Positions 17,703 through 27,569 of a stretch of DNA of 64,000 nt are shown one piece after another. Location: positions 5,737,001 through 5,801,000 of the forward strand of contig NZ_CP048878.1 of assembly GCF_011009015.1 (NCBI RefSeq), given 5' to 3'. The notes under the pieces were generated by a model, which was given only the letters and a program-made list of their open reading frames with translations, was not told where the DNA came from and did not search any database. A program made the translations under genes and the position numbers. Origin of the DNA: Spartinivicinus ruber (GTDB lineage Bacteria > Pseudomonadota > Gammaproteobacteria > Pseudomonadales > Zooshikellaceae). Position 1 is the first letter of the stretch. Each line of letters starts with the position of its first letter.

Positions 17703-19745
17703 CTACTCTATATAACCAGAATCTTTCATTTGTTGCTTTGCTATATTTTGGCTTGCTTGTAAGAATTGCTCTATGTTAATAAGCCCCATTAACATATCAA
17801 CTAATTTTAAACTCACTTGATGACCAATTGCAGGGAATTCAGGTATTCCAACATATTGAATACCTTTATAGGGTGAAGGGTTTAGAGTAGCATCATAAGG
17901 GTCTGCTGATTGTATAGCATTAAATACAAATTTCGCAAAAGGAGCTGCTTGTAAATAATGCTTATTCTGATAGGTAGACTTTCTGGTACCAGGTGGAACT
18001 GCTACCCATCCTTCTTGCTGTGCAACCAGCTTGATATAGTCTTTTGAAGTCGCCCAGGTAATAAATTTAAATGCAGCCTGCTTTTTCTTGGAAGAAGCCG
18101 GTATAGCAAGTGCCCACGACCAAAGCCAGTCGGCTCCTTTGGCTGTTTTTGCAATGGGGGCATTAGCAAATCCCAGTTTATCATACACCTTTGAGTATTT
18201 TGGGTTGTATAAATAGCCAGCAGCAACAGTTGCATCAATCCAGATCCCACATTGGCCATTTGCAAATAAAGCTAAATTCTCTGTAAATCCTTTATTAGTC
18301 ACTTGTGGCGGACCATAATTTAAAATTAAGTCTTTATACATCGCCACTGCATTCTGCCACTCCTTTGTGTTGATGGTAGGCTGCCAGCTTTTATCAAACC
18401 ATTGCCCACCATAGGTATTAACCATCGTACCTAATAACCCCATATTTACCCCCCAGCCGGACTTACCCCTTAAACAAATGCCGTATGTCTGTTCAGATGG
18501 TTTATGAATTAAAGCAGCAATTTCCTTTATTTTCTCATAGGTTGGTTGTTGGGGCATTTTAATACCATATTTTTTCAATATGTCAGCCCGATAATAAGTC
18601 ATTGAGCTTTCGGCATAAAAAGGAAGTGCATAAAGTGCGTCTTGGTAAGATAGACCTTTTTTTACATTTTCAATTATATCATCTACATCATATTCTTTTG
18701 GAAAGCTCTTCAGTGGAGTTAACCATTTTCTCTCTCCCCAAATTGGGGCTTCATAAGTACCAATAGTCATTATATCAAATTGGCCATCAGCTATTGCCAA
18801 ATCCCCCATTAAACGCTTACGCAAAATATCCTCATCAAGGATTCTCCATTCCAGCTTCACATCAGGATTCATAGCTTCAAAGTGTTTTGACAAACCTTTC
18901 ATGATAATCATGTCATTATTATTGACTGTACCAATAGTTAACTTTAATTTGGATGTATTATTGACTTTTTCTGACCTCAAGCCATGTTTCAGCATAATGT
19001 TTTTTAAAACACCATTTTCATTAACTATTTTTAAGCCTTCATCAAATAATTCTTTATTTTTTTGGAATTCTGAGGATATTTTAGAAAAAGCAATATAAAA
19101 ATGACTGTTAAGTAAAGGTGGAGGCATAAATTCAAGCTTTCCAATCAAATGAGGTCGCTTATTAACCAGCAAATCTGCCGCTGTGTATTTATCAATTACA
19201 GCAAAATTAATTCTATTGGCAACGAGTTTATCAATATTTTGAATGTCACTGCTCACAACATCCATTTGTATATTTTGTGCTCCACTATAGTTTTGTAAAA
19301 TATCCTCCGTTCCTCTTACCACACCAAATTTATACTTACTTTGAAAAATTCTTTTATGCCAAGACCTATCAATCAATTCAGGTGACTTACCAACCTGTAA
19401 AGTTTTTTTCCTTATTAACCCAATACTACTCCCAGGAAAAGGGCTTGAAAGCACAAAGCTTTCACTAACTGCATGTTGCTGATAGAAAGGTAAAAAGCCA
19501 TCTACTTTGCCTTGCTTAGCTAACGCTTTTGCCCTGGCAAGCGGATAAAAGTTTATTTTGGTTTCATACCCAGCAAGGCTATATACTGCTTGTACTAACT
19601 CTGCAACATAGCCATTACTTGATAAACTTTGGCCAATATATGGCTCTTGTTCAAATGCAGCAAAGACTACAGTTTTTTTTGCAAAAACAGGCTGAGAAAT
19701 CAAAATTGCGAGATATAAATATATTGTCTTTCTAAGTTTAATCAA
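17703..19745 (-). CDS. Double solute-binding protein: SBP family 3 fused to SBP family 1
   Basis: 680 residues with a signal peptide (1-22, SQPVFAKK) and two different periplasmic binding folds in one chain. Residues ~24-255 follow the amino-acid-type (SBP_bac_3) pattern: FAAFEQEPYIGQSLSSNGYVAELVQAVY, RAKALAKQGKVDGFLPF, GVVRGTEDILQ. Residues ~270-680 follow the sugar/polyol-type (SBP_bac_1) pattern: TIGTVNNNDMIIMKGLSKHFEAMNPDVKLEW, FDIMTIGTYEAPIWGERKWLTPL, ALPFYAESSMTYYRADILKKYGI, FANGQCGIWIDATVAAGYL. The only available start is TTG with no good binding site, 38 bases after the upstream binding-protein gene, so coupling is likely. No permease or ATPase is adjacent. A scavenging ABC system encoded elsewhere or chemosensing is possible. 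Confidence 0.8.
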   Translation of the reverse strand: MIKLRKTIYLYLAILISQPVFAKKTVVFAAFEQEPYIGQSLSSNGYVAELVQAVYSLAGYETKINFYPLARAKALAKQGKVDGFLPFYQQHAVSESFVLSSPFPGSSIGLIRKKTLQVGKSPELIDRSWHKRIFQSKYKFGVVRGTEDILQNYSGAQNIQMDVVSSDIQNIDKLVANRINFAVIDKYTAADLLVNKRPHLIGKLEFMPPPLLNSHFYIAFSKISSEFQKNKELFDEGLKIVNENGVLKNIMLKHGLRSEKVNNTSKLKLTIGTVNNNDMIIMKGLSKHFEAMNPDVKLEWRILDEDILRKRLMGDLAIADGQFDIMTIGTYEAPIWGERKWLTPLKSFPKEYDVDDIIENVKKGLSYQDALYALPFYAESSMTYYRADILKKYGIKMPQQPTYEKIKEIAALIHKPSEQTYGICLRGKSGWGVNMGLLGTMVNTYGGQWFDKSWQPTINTKEWQNAVAMYKDLILNYGPPQVTNKGFTENLALFANGQCGIWIDATVAAGYLYNPKYSKVYDKLGFANAPIAKTAKGADWLWSWALAIPASSKKKQAAFKFITWATSKDYIKLVAQQEGWVAVPPGTRKSTYQNKHYLQAAPFAKFVFNAIQSADPYDATLNPSPYKGIQYVGIPEFPAIGHQVSLKLVDMLMGLINIEQFLQASQNIAKQQMKDSGYIE

Positions 19746-19783
19746 AACAATAATACAAAATATAATTAGTGGTAAACATGTTG

Positions 19784-21013
19784 CTAGTTAATCGCTTTTT
19801 TCCAAAAATCACTAGATAAAGTTTCAAACCCATCATTACCCAAAACACTTATTTCTACTTTATCTGAGCCCTGATAACCATTTTTTGTAAAGTCAATAGC
19901 AACACCACCCATGTTAAACTTTGACCGTCTTGCTTGCTTCAAAAACTTTCCACGTGTTATTGGTGGAGCAATATCCTCCATAATTTTTAACAACATTTTC
20001 CCAACGATAAAGCCTTCCAAAGAGACATAACCAAACCGTCTACCAATTTCATTTTTAGCCTCTTCTACAATGGGCAGGTTTGAGTCAGTTAGTGGAACCA
20101 CTTGTGTCATTAGAACATTTTTTGATGACTTATAATGAGAAAGAAACCGTTTCAGATTATCAGCCCCTGTAAAAGAAACTGCACTAATAATCCAGTGTTC
20201 ACGCTGCTTGTAGTTAGCATGCCAAATGAACTTAGCTATATTTTCGTATGCGCCAACAGTAACAACCAGTTTGCATTTTGTAGCACTATTTTTTTCCCAT
20301 TTTTTTAGTGACGCGTAACCACTAACCACTTCTTTAGTGTTCCTGGTATACGTTCCCACAGGACCAATATTATTTCGTTTTGGCTCACTCCCTTTTGTCC
20401 TGATAATTTGATCGAGCAACTTTATAATACTTTCAGTATTACTCTGATTAGCTAGCACATTTTTAACTCCCGTTAGTCCTGCCATGCCATATGCATCATT
20501 TTGTACATAAGCACATATTTCATTTGGCTTGATACCATTTTGAATAGCCGCGTTAATAACTGCTCCTGTTTCTTGCACATAACTGGCTCTAAAATTAACT
20601 GTAGGGGCTACCCCTGGCCGTAATAATCCTGCCCCTGTAAAAAAACCAACTGCAGGGATATTATGCGCTGCTAATAATGGCAACGTTACTTTAGCTGTTG
20701 GCGTACCAACATTACCTATCATTAAAAAAACTGGTTTATTTATTAGCTCTTGAGTAGCCTTAACAGCCAGGTCTGGTTCATAATTATCATTTTTATATAG
20801 TATTTCTATTTTTAGTCCACCAACTGTTTTGCCTTTTAGTGCTGCATTCAGGCCTGCCTTCATCCCTAATCCCAAATCTCTTGCATTACCTTTTAACGCC
20901 AGTACCGAACCAAAATAAATTGTATTGCCTTGAATTCCCTCTTCAGCATCACAGATAACCGGTAGCTTAAACAGCAAAATGAACAATGTAAGTACCCGCC
21001 CTAATTTTTTCAT
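19784..21013 (-). CDS. Periplasmic ABC substrate-binding protein, LivK/Peripla_BP_6 type
   Basis: About 409 residues from the ATG at 21013, which has GGGAG upstream; the TTG one codon earlier is less likely. Signal peptide to about residue 24. The fold follows the branched-chain amino acid/amide binding pattern: IYFGSVLALKGNARDLGLGMKAGLNAAL, LVLIGNVGTPTA-like FLMIGNVGTPTAKVTLPLL, ICAYVQNDAYGMAGLTGVK, and GFIVGKMLLKIMEDI near the C-terminus. Same strand as and directly upstream of the double binding protein; no permease genes adjoin. The ligand cannot be predicted. Confidence 0.85.
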   Translation of the reverse strand: MKKLGRVLTLFILLFKLPVICDAEEGIQGNTIYFGSVLALKGNARDLGLGMKAGLNAALKGKTVGGLKIEILYKNDNYEPDLAVKATQELINKPVFLMIGNVGTPTAKVTLPLLAAHNIPAVGFFTGAGLLRPGVAPTVNFRASYVQETGAVINAAIQNGIKPNEICAYVQNDAYGMAGLTGVKNVLANQSNTESIIKLLDQIIRTKGSEPKRNNIGPVGTYTRNTKEVVSGYASLKKWEKNSATKCKLVVTVGAYENIAKFIWHANYKQREHWIISAVSFTGADNLKRFLSHYKSSKNVLMTQVVPLTDSNLPIVEEAKNEIGRRFGYVSLEGFIVGKMLLKIMEDIAPPITRGKFLKQARRSKFNMGGVAIDFTKNGYQGSDKVEISVLGNDGFETLSSDFWKKAIN

Positions 21014-21161
21014 CAAGCACTGCTCCCAACAACTGCCAGCTATGTTTAACTATAAATCTAAGCTAAATATTGCTGTTATGCCTGTTCAAAAGGTAATATG
21101 TTAGCCGTTGGTTAATTAGATCTAGCAATAATATTCCTGAAATGCACAGACAGAGGTTAGC

Positions 21162-22139
21162 ATGAGCCACCCTTATGACAACTTAACCCCCGACACTATC
21201 ATCACGGCTGTCGAGTCATTAGGCTATCTCAGTGATAACCGTATTTTCCCATTGAATAGTTATGAAAACCGGGTTTATCAAGTTGGCATTGAAGAAGCTA
21301 CTCCCCTGATTGCTAAGTTCTATCGGCCCGATCGCTGGAGTCGTGAACAAATTTTAGAGGAACATACATTTATTACTGAACTGGCAGAAGTTGAACTACC
21401 CGCTGTGCAACCTATCACCATTAATGGCTCCACTTTGCATGAATTTGCAGGTTTCCAATTTGCCTTATTTCCCCGTTATGGGGGACATGCACCTGAATGT
21501 GATGATCCTGAAACTTTACTTCAACTGGGTAGGCTGCTAGGACGAATTCATCAGGTTGGCGCTGTCAAACCTTTTCATTTTCGCCCTGGCATTTCCATTG
21601 AGCAATATGGCATTAACAGTTATCAGTTTTTATTAGAACACAACTTTATCCCTGCTGACTTGACTAAGGCATATCAAACACTAGCTGAAGACTGTATTAA
21701 ACAAGTACAAGCTATTTGGCAAACTGGTCTCGAACCAACCACTCTTCGTATCCATGGTGATTGTCATTTAGGCAATATTTTAACCCGTGGAGATCAATTT
21801 CACTTTGTTGATTTTGACGATAGCCGCATGGCACCTGCTATTCAAGACTTATGGATGTTTCTGTCTGGAGATCGCCAGCATCAAACAGCTCAGCTTTCAG
21901 AGCTAGTAGATGGCTACAATGAATTTTATACATTCAATACCAGTGAACTACGACTAATAGAGGTATTTCGTACCTTACGGCTGATGCATTACAGTGCCTG
22001 GCTGGCTAAACGCTGGGATGACCCTGCCTTTCCACATAGTTTTACTTGGTTTAACACCCCACGTTATTGGGCTGATCATATTTTAGAGCTAAGGGAACAA
22101 TTGGCTTCCTTGCAAGAAGCACCACTTAGCTTATATTAG
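21162..22139 (+). CDS. srkA: Stress response Ser/Thr protein kinase
   Basis: Cytoplasmic kinase of the APH-like fold known from E. coli SrkA (YihE/RdoA), acting in envelope and oxidative stress responses. The 325 residues show SYENRVYQVGIEEATPLIAKFYRPDRWSREQI-type lobe motifs, the catalytic loop LRIHGDCHLGNIL and the metal-binding HFVDFDDSRMAPAIQDLWMFLSGDR. Length matches E. coli (328). AGAGG six bases upstream supports the start. In E. coli the neighbour is dsbA; here it is mscK, another envelope-stress gene. Confidence 0.95.
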   Translation: MSHPYDNLTPDTIITAVESLGYLSDNRIFPLNSYENRVYQVGIEEATPLIAKFYRPDRWSREQILEEHTFITELAEVELPAVQPITINGSTLHEFAGFQFALFPRYGGHAPECDDPETLLQLGRLLGRIHQVGAVKPFHFRPGISIEQYGINSYQFLLEHNFIPADLTKAYQTLAEDCIKQVQAIWQTGLEPTTLRIHGDCHLGNILTRGDQFHFVDFDDSRMAPAIQDLWMFLSGDRQHQTAQLSELVDGYNEFYTFNTSELRLIEVFRTLRLMHYSAWLAKRWDDPAFPHSFTWFNTPRYWADHILELREQLASLQEAPLSLY

Positions 22140-22459
22140 CTACCATATCCCTTCTTCTGTAAGCCCTCTGGACGAGGGCTGTTGACTCACTGTAAGCAAT
22201 ACATTCCACCTCGCCAGCTCAGCCTTACGCATACACCACTAGCGACTTTTACCTATAGAACTGTTTGGCAAAATATCATCAAAAGATTAAGCGAGGCTAG
22301 AGAACTAGCTTACAATGGGTCGCTTTATAAGAAGGTCATACAGCTGTTGTAGTAGTACTAGCCAAGTAATGCGGGCTAGTATAAAGACAACAACAACTTA
22401 TTAGTTCGAATTACATTAGCTGAATCTTAGTAATGTTAATGGTGAGTAGCTAGGTCATT
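22140..22459. other. Intergenic region between srkA and mscK
   Basis: 320 bp without a gene. AGCCCTC-TGGAC-GAGGGCT (22162-22180) is a perfect 7-bp hairpin shortly after the srkA stop, but no T run follows, so intrinsic termination is doubtful. The rest should hold the mscK promoter; I do not recognise a specific operator. Confidence 0.4.
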
Positions 22460-25400
22460 ATGTTATACCAATCTATACAACGTGTAGTTAAGCAATTTCC
22501 TGTCAGCTTAGTGTTACTGTTGCTGTTTTTACAACCCCTCTATTTAAGTGCAGCCGGTAATGAGACTAGCTTGCCTACCACTAGCGCCTTAACTGATTCA
22601 TTAAAACGCTTAGAAAAAAAGAAGCTAGAGGAAAGCGAGGAACAAGCGCTTCGCGATATTATTGAAAAAACTATCGACGATTTAAACAATATTGAGAAGT
22701 CAGAAAAAAAATACAAGCAGCTTCGTGCGGAATACAAAGCAATTCCAGCCAAACTCAAGAAAGTAGAAGCTGAAGTTGCAAAAATCAAGATTCCAGAAGG
22801 GGACGCTCTATTACAAAAGTTCAATAATATGGACTCTAGAACTCTTGATGAGACCATTAGTGATAAGCAAGGACAACTGGCAGAATTCCAAAGCCAACTC
22901 GACCGAATCAAAAGCCTGATAACTATAACCCAAAAGTTACCAGAATCAACTAAAGAAGATACAAGAAAAAATAATGAGCTCCTTGAAGAGCTGAACGCGA
23001 TCATTCGAGATATTGAAAGTGGTGATGATAGCGACAGTTTCCCTGACGAACGCGCTCAACAAAGTTTAGCCCAGATTGAATTGCTACAACAAAAAAATAA
23101 AATACTAAGACTGCAAAACCGTAACAGCAGCAAAAGCCTAAAGTTACTTCAAGCCCAAGAAGCACGGCTTAGTGCTCAAATAAAAGTATTGGATAAAGAA
23201 GTCAAAGCAATGGAAGCACTGGTTATTAAAAAGCGTACGGAAGAAGCTAAGAAAGTGCTTGATTCTGCAACTAAAGTAACCGAGTCTATTACTAAGAAAC
23301 ACTCTTCTGTACAAAAAGAAGCAAAGAAAAACCTTGAACATAGCAATGCTTTATCAGAAGTAGCCGAAAAAATTGGTGAATATAGCAAAAAAGTTTCTGA
23401 AATTAAGCAAGCACATGAGACTATCAAAAAAATTCAACAAGATATTGATCAGCAAACCGCTTTATTAGGCGGCAGCCATAATCTCGGTAAATTCCTCCGC
23501 AAGCAAAAACAAAACTTACCTAAAACAGAGTTTGTTCAAGACTTACCAGAGGTTATCACCAACCTTCGTTTTAATCAATTTCAGTTAGATGAAGAAAAAA
23601 AACAGCTGGAAGACGATTACACAAAAAAAATAATCCAAAAATTACCAGAAGACATCCCCAAACAAGAACGAGCACTCATTGAAGATGAAATTAGCAAGCT
23701 CATTAATACTAGAAAAGAGTTACTCGACAGTCTAATTAATCAACATGACAAACTTTTAAAAGAAGCAATAGATTTAGCTGGTGACCAAAAGTCATTAGAA
23801 AAAAATCGCGATGATCTAGCAGTCAAGTTACAGAAACAACTGTTCTGGATTGCTAGTAATGACCAAATGGATATTGACTGGTTTAAAAATTTTTCAGATA
23901 ACTTCAGTGACCAAGTAAGCAAGCTAAAAGGAAGCCCATGGGAATCATTAATTATTAATGTACAAATCCGTTGGCCTCTTGCCTTGATGTTTTTAGTGCT
24001 AATCCTATTCTGTATCTTCCGTCGTCAGTCACTGGCTAACTACCAGCAATGGCAAACAGAAAAAGTAGGTAAAGTACAGCGAGACAATCTCTCAGTAACC
24101 CCTAAAGTACTGGCCGTCAGCCTAATGCACTCAATGCCAGTACCACTTGCCTTATTTGCTTTAGGCTACTTCATCAACGGCAGTGACAATAATACCTTAA
24201 GCAAAACCTTAAGTGATGGATTTATTGCTGCAGCCATTGCATCATTATGTGTTATTTGGCTAAAAGAAATCACCAAATCTGGGGGCATTACCACTGAACA
24301 CTTTAAATGGAAGCCTGAAGTCAGCGAGCATGTTCATCGCAACGCCAGAAGGCTTGCACTAGGATTAATACCCCTTGCTTTTATTACCGCAGCCTCTTCT
24401 TATTTAATGGTAGCCTTGGATAGCGATGTTATCGGCCAAATACCTTTTATGGTTGCCTCTTTATTATTAAGCATGGCTCTCATCAGGTTAATTCAGCCAC
24501 CAGTACATTTATTTAAGTCTGTAATTTTGCATTACCTGTTTGGTTATTTCTTTGCCCTTACGCCACTTGCAATGGTTGTACTGACCTTGATGGGATATTT
24601 CTATACTGCACTCACAGTACAAGGTTTATTGCTAGCATCACTATATGTATTGCTTGGTTGGACCATTATTCATGCGCTAATTATTCGTAATTTACATGTT
24701 GCAGCCCGTCGCCTGGCTTTCCAGCGGGCACTAGAAAAACGAGCAGCCAGCCGAGATGCCGAGCAAGCCCAGGAAGTATTTGAAGAGCCCACCATCGATA
24801 TTGAAGCAATCAGCAGTCAATCGACCCGACTAATTAATGCAGCTATGCTCGCTGTCTTAGTCGGTGTATTTTACCTTATTTGGTCTAGCCTACTGCCAGT
24901 ATTCGAATATTTAAATACTTTCACTCTATGGGAGTACAAATCGACGACAGAAACAGGAACCGAGCTGGTACCGATTAAGCTTAAAGACTTCTTGCTTTCT
25001 TTGGTTATTTTTGGCGTTTCGATGATTTTAAGCCGTAACCTTCCCGGCTTATTGGAAATTGCCATCCTATCAAAAATGAAGCTTCGCCAAGGCACAGCCT
25101 ATGCACTTACCACCATGTTGCGCTACCTGATCTCTGGGTTTGGTATCATCATGGCACTTTCTACTTTAGGCCTGGAATGGAGCAAACTGCAATGGTTGGT
25201 CGCTGCATTAGGTGTTGGTTTAGGTTTTGGTTTACAAGAAATTTTCGCTAACTTTATTTCTGGTTTAATTATCTTGTTTGAACGCCCTGTTCGTATCGGT
25301 GATACAGTCACGATTGGGGATCAACATGGGGTGGTTTCCCGAATTCGAATTCGAGCAACAACTATCACCGACTGGGACAACAAAGAGATTATCATCCCTA

Positions 25401-25789
25401 ACAAAGTGTTTGTAACGGATCAGCTAATCAACTGGTCTCTGTCTAACCCTATCACTCGGGTTATTATTAATGTCGGTGTTGCTTATGGGTCAGACCTAAA
25501 CTTAACCCGTAAGCTACTGTTAAAAGCAGCTCATGAACATCCCAAAGTATTACACGACCCTACACCCGATGTATATTTCCTGGCTTTTGGCGATAGCACT
25601 TTAAACCATGAGCTTCGTATTCATGTACAAGAGCTGCGAGACCGCTTACCTGTTATAGATGAACTTAACAGAGCAATAAATGAACTATTTGCTAAGCACA
25701 ATATCGAAATAGCCTTCCCACAACAGGATATACATATAAAAGAATGGCCACAGCAAGCATTGCCTAAACCAGAAGAGGATGAAAAATAG
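22460..25789 (+). CDS. mscK: MscK-type large mechanosensitive channel
   Basis: 1109 residues, close to E. coli MscK/KefA. N-terminal signal peptide (about 1-32), then a ~480-residue periplasmic coiled-coil region rich in Lys/Glu. From ~500 there are multiple membrane spans. The C-terminal MscS module has the pore helix region GLGFGLQEIFANFISGLIILFERPVRIGDTVTIGD, followed by the beta domain (WDNKEIIIPNKVFVTDQLINWSLS) and the cytoplasmic cage. It releases solutes under hypo-osmotic shock, complementing the betaine synthesis genes further right. It ends with LPKPEEDEK. A weak ACCACC/GGTGGT hairpin follows at 25815-25832. Confidence 0.93.
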   Translation: MLYQSIQRVVKQFPVSLVLLLLFLQPLYLSAAGNETSLPTTSALTDSLKRLEKKKLEESEEQALRDIIEKTIDDLNNIEKSEKKYKQLRAEYKAIPAKLKKVEAEVAKIKIPEGDALLQKFNNMDSRTLDETISDKQGQLAEFQSQLDRIKSLITITQKLPESTKEDTRKNNELLEELNAIIRDIESGDDSDSFPDERAQQSLAQIELLQQKNKILRLQNRNSSKSLKLLQAQEARLSAQIKVLDKEVKAMEALVIKKRTEEAKKVLDSATKVTESITKKHSSVQKEAKKNLEHSNALSEVAEKIGEYSKKVSEIKQAHETIKKIQQDIDQQTALLGGSHNLGKFLRKQKQNLPKTEFVQDLPEVITNLRFNQFQLDEEKKQLEDDYTKKIIQKLPEDIPKQERALIEDEISKLINTRKELLDSLINQHDKLLKEAIDLAGDQKSLEKNRDDLAVKLQKQLFWIASNDQMDIDWFKNFSDNFSDQVSKLKGSPWESLIINVQIRWPLALMFLVLILFCIFRRQSLANYQQWQTEKVGKVQRDNLSVTPKVLAVSLMHSMPVPLALFALGYFINGSDNNTLSKTLSDGFIAAAIASLCVIWLKEITKSGGITTEHFKWKPEVSEHVHRNARRLALGLIPLAFITAASSYLMVALDSDVIGQIPFMVASLLLSMALIRLIQPPVHLFKSVILHYLFGYFFALTPLAMVVLTLMGYFYTALTVQGLLLASLYVLLGWTIIHALIIRNLHVAARRLAFQRALEKRAASRDAEQAQEVFEEPTIDIEAISSQSTRLINAAMLAVLVGVFYLIWSSLLPVFEYLNTFTLWEYKSTTETGTELVPIKLKDFLLSLVIFGVSMILSRNLPGLLEIAILSKMKLRQGTAYALTTMLRYLISGFGIIMALSTLGLEWSKLQWLVAALGVGLGFGLQEIFANFISGLIILFERPVRIGDTVTIGDQHGVVSRIRIRATTITDWDNKEIIIPNKVFVTDQLINWSLSNPITRVIINVGVAYGSDLNLTRKLLLKAAHEHPKVLHDPTPDVYFLAFGDSTLNHELRIHVQELRDRLPVIDELNRAINELFAKHNIEIAFPQQDIHIKEWPQQALPKPEEDEK

Positions 25790-25973
25790 TTTTAGGCAGT
25801 TCGCTTATCCAAACACCACCAAGGAAGGTGGTCACCCTCTCTACTTCAGCAACCTATAACACACATCAAGTGTATTTCCTACTTGAATTCCATATAAAAT
25901 TCCCTATTCTTATATAAGTATGTCCCATAGATTTTGCATTAATTTAAATGGGAGAAAGTCAGCCTACAATAAA

Positions 25974-27440
25974 ATGAAGCATAAAATTACAGTTTCCCGG
26001 CATGACACTCATAATCTGGAAATAAAGTCGCTACTTATACCCAAAACTAAGCATGAGGTGTCAGATGTTGCTTTTTACTTTATCGCACCACGTACTTTAG
26101 GTATAACCAACCTTAATAAAGAAGAAGCTTACTCATACATTAGTAGTCGTGTTAGGCTAACTTTATCTTCTAAGTCGCTCAAAAGCCAAATATTAGATGA
26201 GCAGTCTTTTATAAATACCGCTACCCGAGATCATAACAATGATCTAAAGGTTATTCGAAAATTAGGTGCCTACTGGTGGGATATTATTAAAAAGAAAACC
26301 AAAACACATACTAAAATTATTAGACGACTAGCCCACGAAACCAACCCTGAAGTGAGATTAAATAATATTACTCAATTAACCCAGGATATAATCCAAATTA
26401 CTGAAGTCAACAAAAGTATATGGCAATCATGCCTATCTTTATCAAATCCCGAGCACCGCTTAAATTTTGCCACCTTTTTAAATTATGTAAATGTTTGTTA
26501 TATTTACTCAATAAAAACCAATATAACCAATCATACTTTAAATCCCAATATAGAACCAGAGTACGCCTCCATAAACCAGTCATTACAAAAACTTACTAAT
26601 AACGAGTCATATTACTCAAAAAAAATACGATTAAATACCGAACTACCCAATGAAAGAGAAGCAGAAGAGTATTTGGTTAAAATCAGTAAGTTAAAGAAAT
26701 ACTTTCAATCTGAAATGTTTGTAGACACAAGCAACAACAAGGTTGTAATTAAACGCCTTAAAGAACCTATTGCTGTATTGTCTGCAATTTTTGCTGCGAT
26801 ATGTGGTTTTACTGTTGAAAGAGTCGCTGCCTCAAATTGGGAAACTGTTAGCCGAGGCGGATTATATTTAATGGCATTTGCTATTATTGGTTATGCTATT
26901 AGAGACCGACTCAAGGACAGACTAAAGTTAATTATTAATAATATTTTATCAAATTACTTTCCAGATAATAATATTATTTTAGAAACCCAAAGCAATAAAA
27001 TTGGCAATATTAAAGAATGGTTTCATATTACTGACTCCACTAAACTTCCAAACTCTGTACAACAGCTCAGATATAGTAAACTCGGCAGCAAAATTGATAA
27101 GTATCAACCAGAAGATGTTATGCAACTTAGATGTTTATATCGCACAAAACTACAAGATGAGATAAAAAATACAGGCTATGCAATCCAAAATATCATCAGA
27201 GTAAACATGAGCAGATATTTTGAAAATCTTGATGAAGCCTATAAAGAAATACCAGCTTTTACTAAAGATAATGATGTTATCTCCTTACAAACAAGACGGC
27301 TATATAATGCTTACTTAATTGCTGAAATAAAGCAGAAAAAAAAGATTATTAAAAATATAGCCTACAAAATATCTATTAATAAAGAAGGTGTGACGCATGT
27401 AGAAAAATTACGGCTTAACAAGAAGACATACTCAACCTAA
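25974..27440 (+). CDS. Membrane protein of unknown function
   Basis: About 488 residues from the ATG at 25974; an upstream in-frame ATG at 25920 sits on a possible -10 box (TATATAAG) and has no binding site. The protein is Lys/Asn/Ile-rich. Residues ~1-270 are hydrophilic, probably cytoplasmic. Two adjacent hydrophobic helices follow (PIAVLSAIFAAICGFTVE and GGLYLMAFAIIGYAIRD), then a ~160-residue soluble C-terminus with KDRLKDRLKLIINNIL and RDRLK-like basic segments. I do not recognise the family. AT-rich codon use differs somewhat from mscK next to it, so it could be acquired. Confidence 0.7.
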   Translation: MKHKITVSRHDTHNLEIKSLLIPKTKHEVSDVAFYFIAPRTLGITNLNKEEAYSYISSRVRLTLSSKSLKSQILDEQSFINTATRDHNNDLKVIRKLGAYWWDIIKKKTKTHTKIIRRLAHETNPEVRLNNITQLTQDIIQITEVNKSIWQSCLSLSNPEHRLNFATFLNYVNVCYIYSIKTNITNHTLNPNIEPEYASINQSLQKLTNNESYYSKKIRLNTELPNEREAEEYLVKISKLKKYFQSEMFVDTSNNKVVIKRLKEPIAVLSAIFAAICGFTVERVAASNWETVSRGGLYLMAFAIIGYAIRDRLKDRLKLIINNILSNYFPDNNIILETQSNKIGNIKEWFHITDSTKLPNSVQQLRYSKLGSKIDKYQPEDVMQLRCLYRTKLQDEIKNTGYAIQNIIRVNMSRYFENLDEAYKEIPAFTKDNDVISLQTRRLYNAYLIAEIKQKKKIIKNIAYKISINKEGVTHVEKLRLNKKTYST

Positions 27441-27569
27441 ATATCAGCAAAGCTTGCATATCTATACTTCCTATCTATTATCTAACTTAGAGACACAGAG
27501 CTCTAAATATTTTTTATTTTACAATCCCATAAAAGAAAGATTTCAAAAAAATCAAGTTAAAACTATATC

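Noticed and set aside
22162..22180. Hairpin AGCCCTC/GAGGGCT as terminator of srkA
   Set aside because: No T run follows, so it is mentioned only as a hairpin.
25815..25832. ACCACC/GGTGGT hairpin as terminator of mscK
   Set aside because: The stem is only 6 bp and there is no T run.
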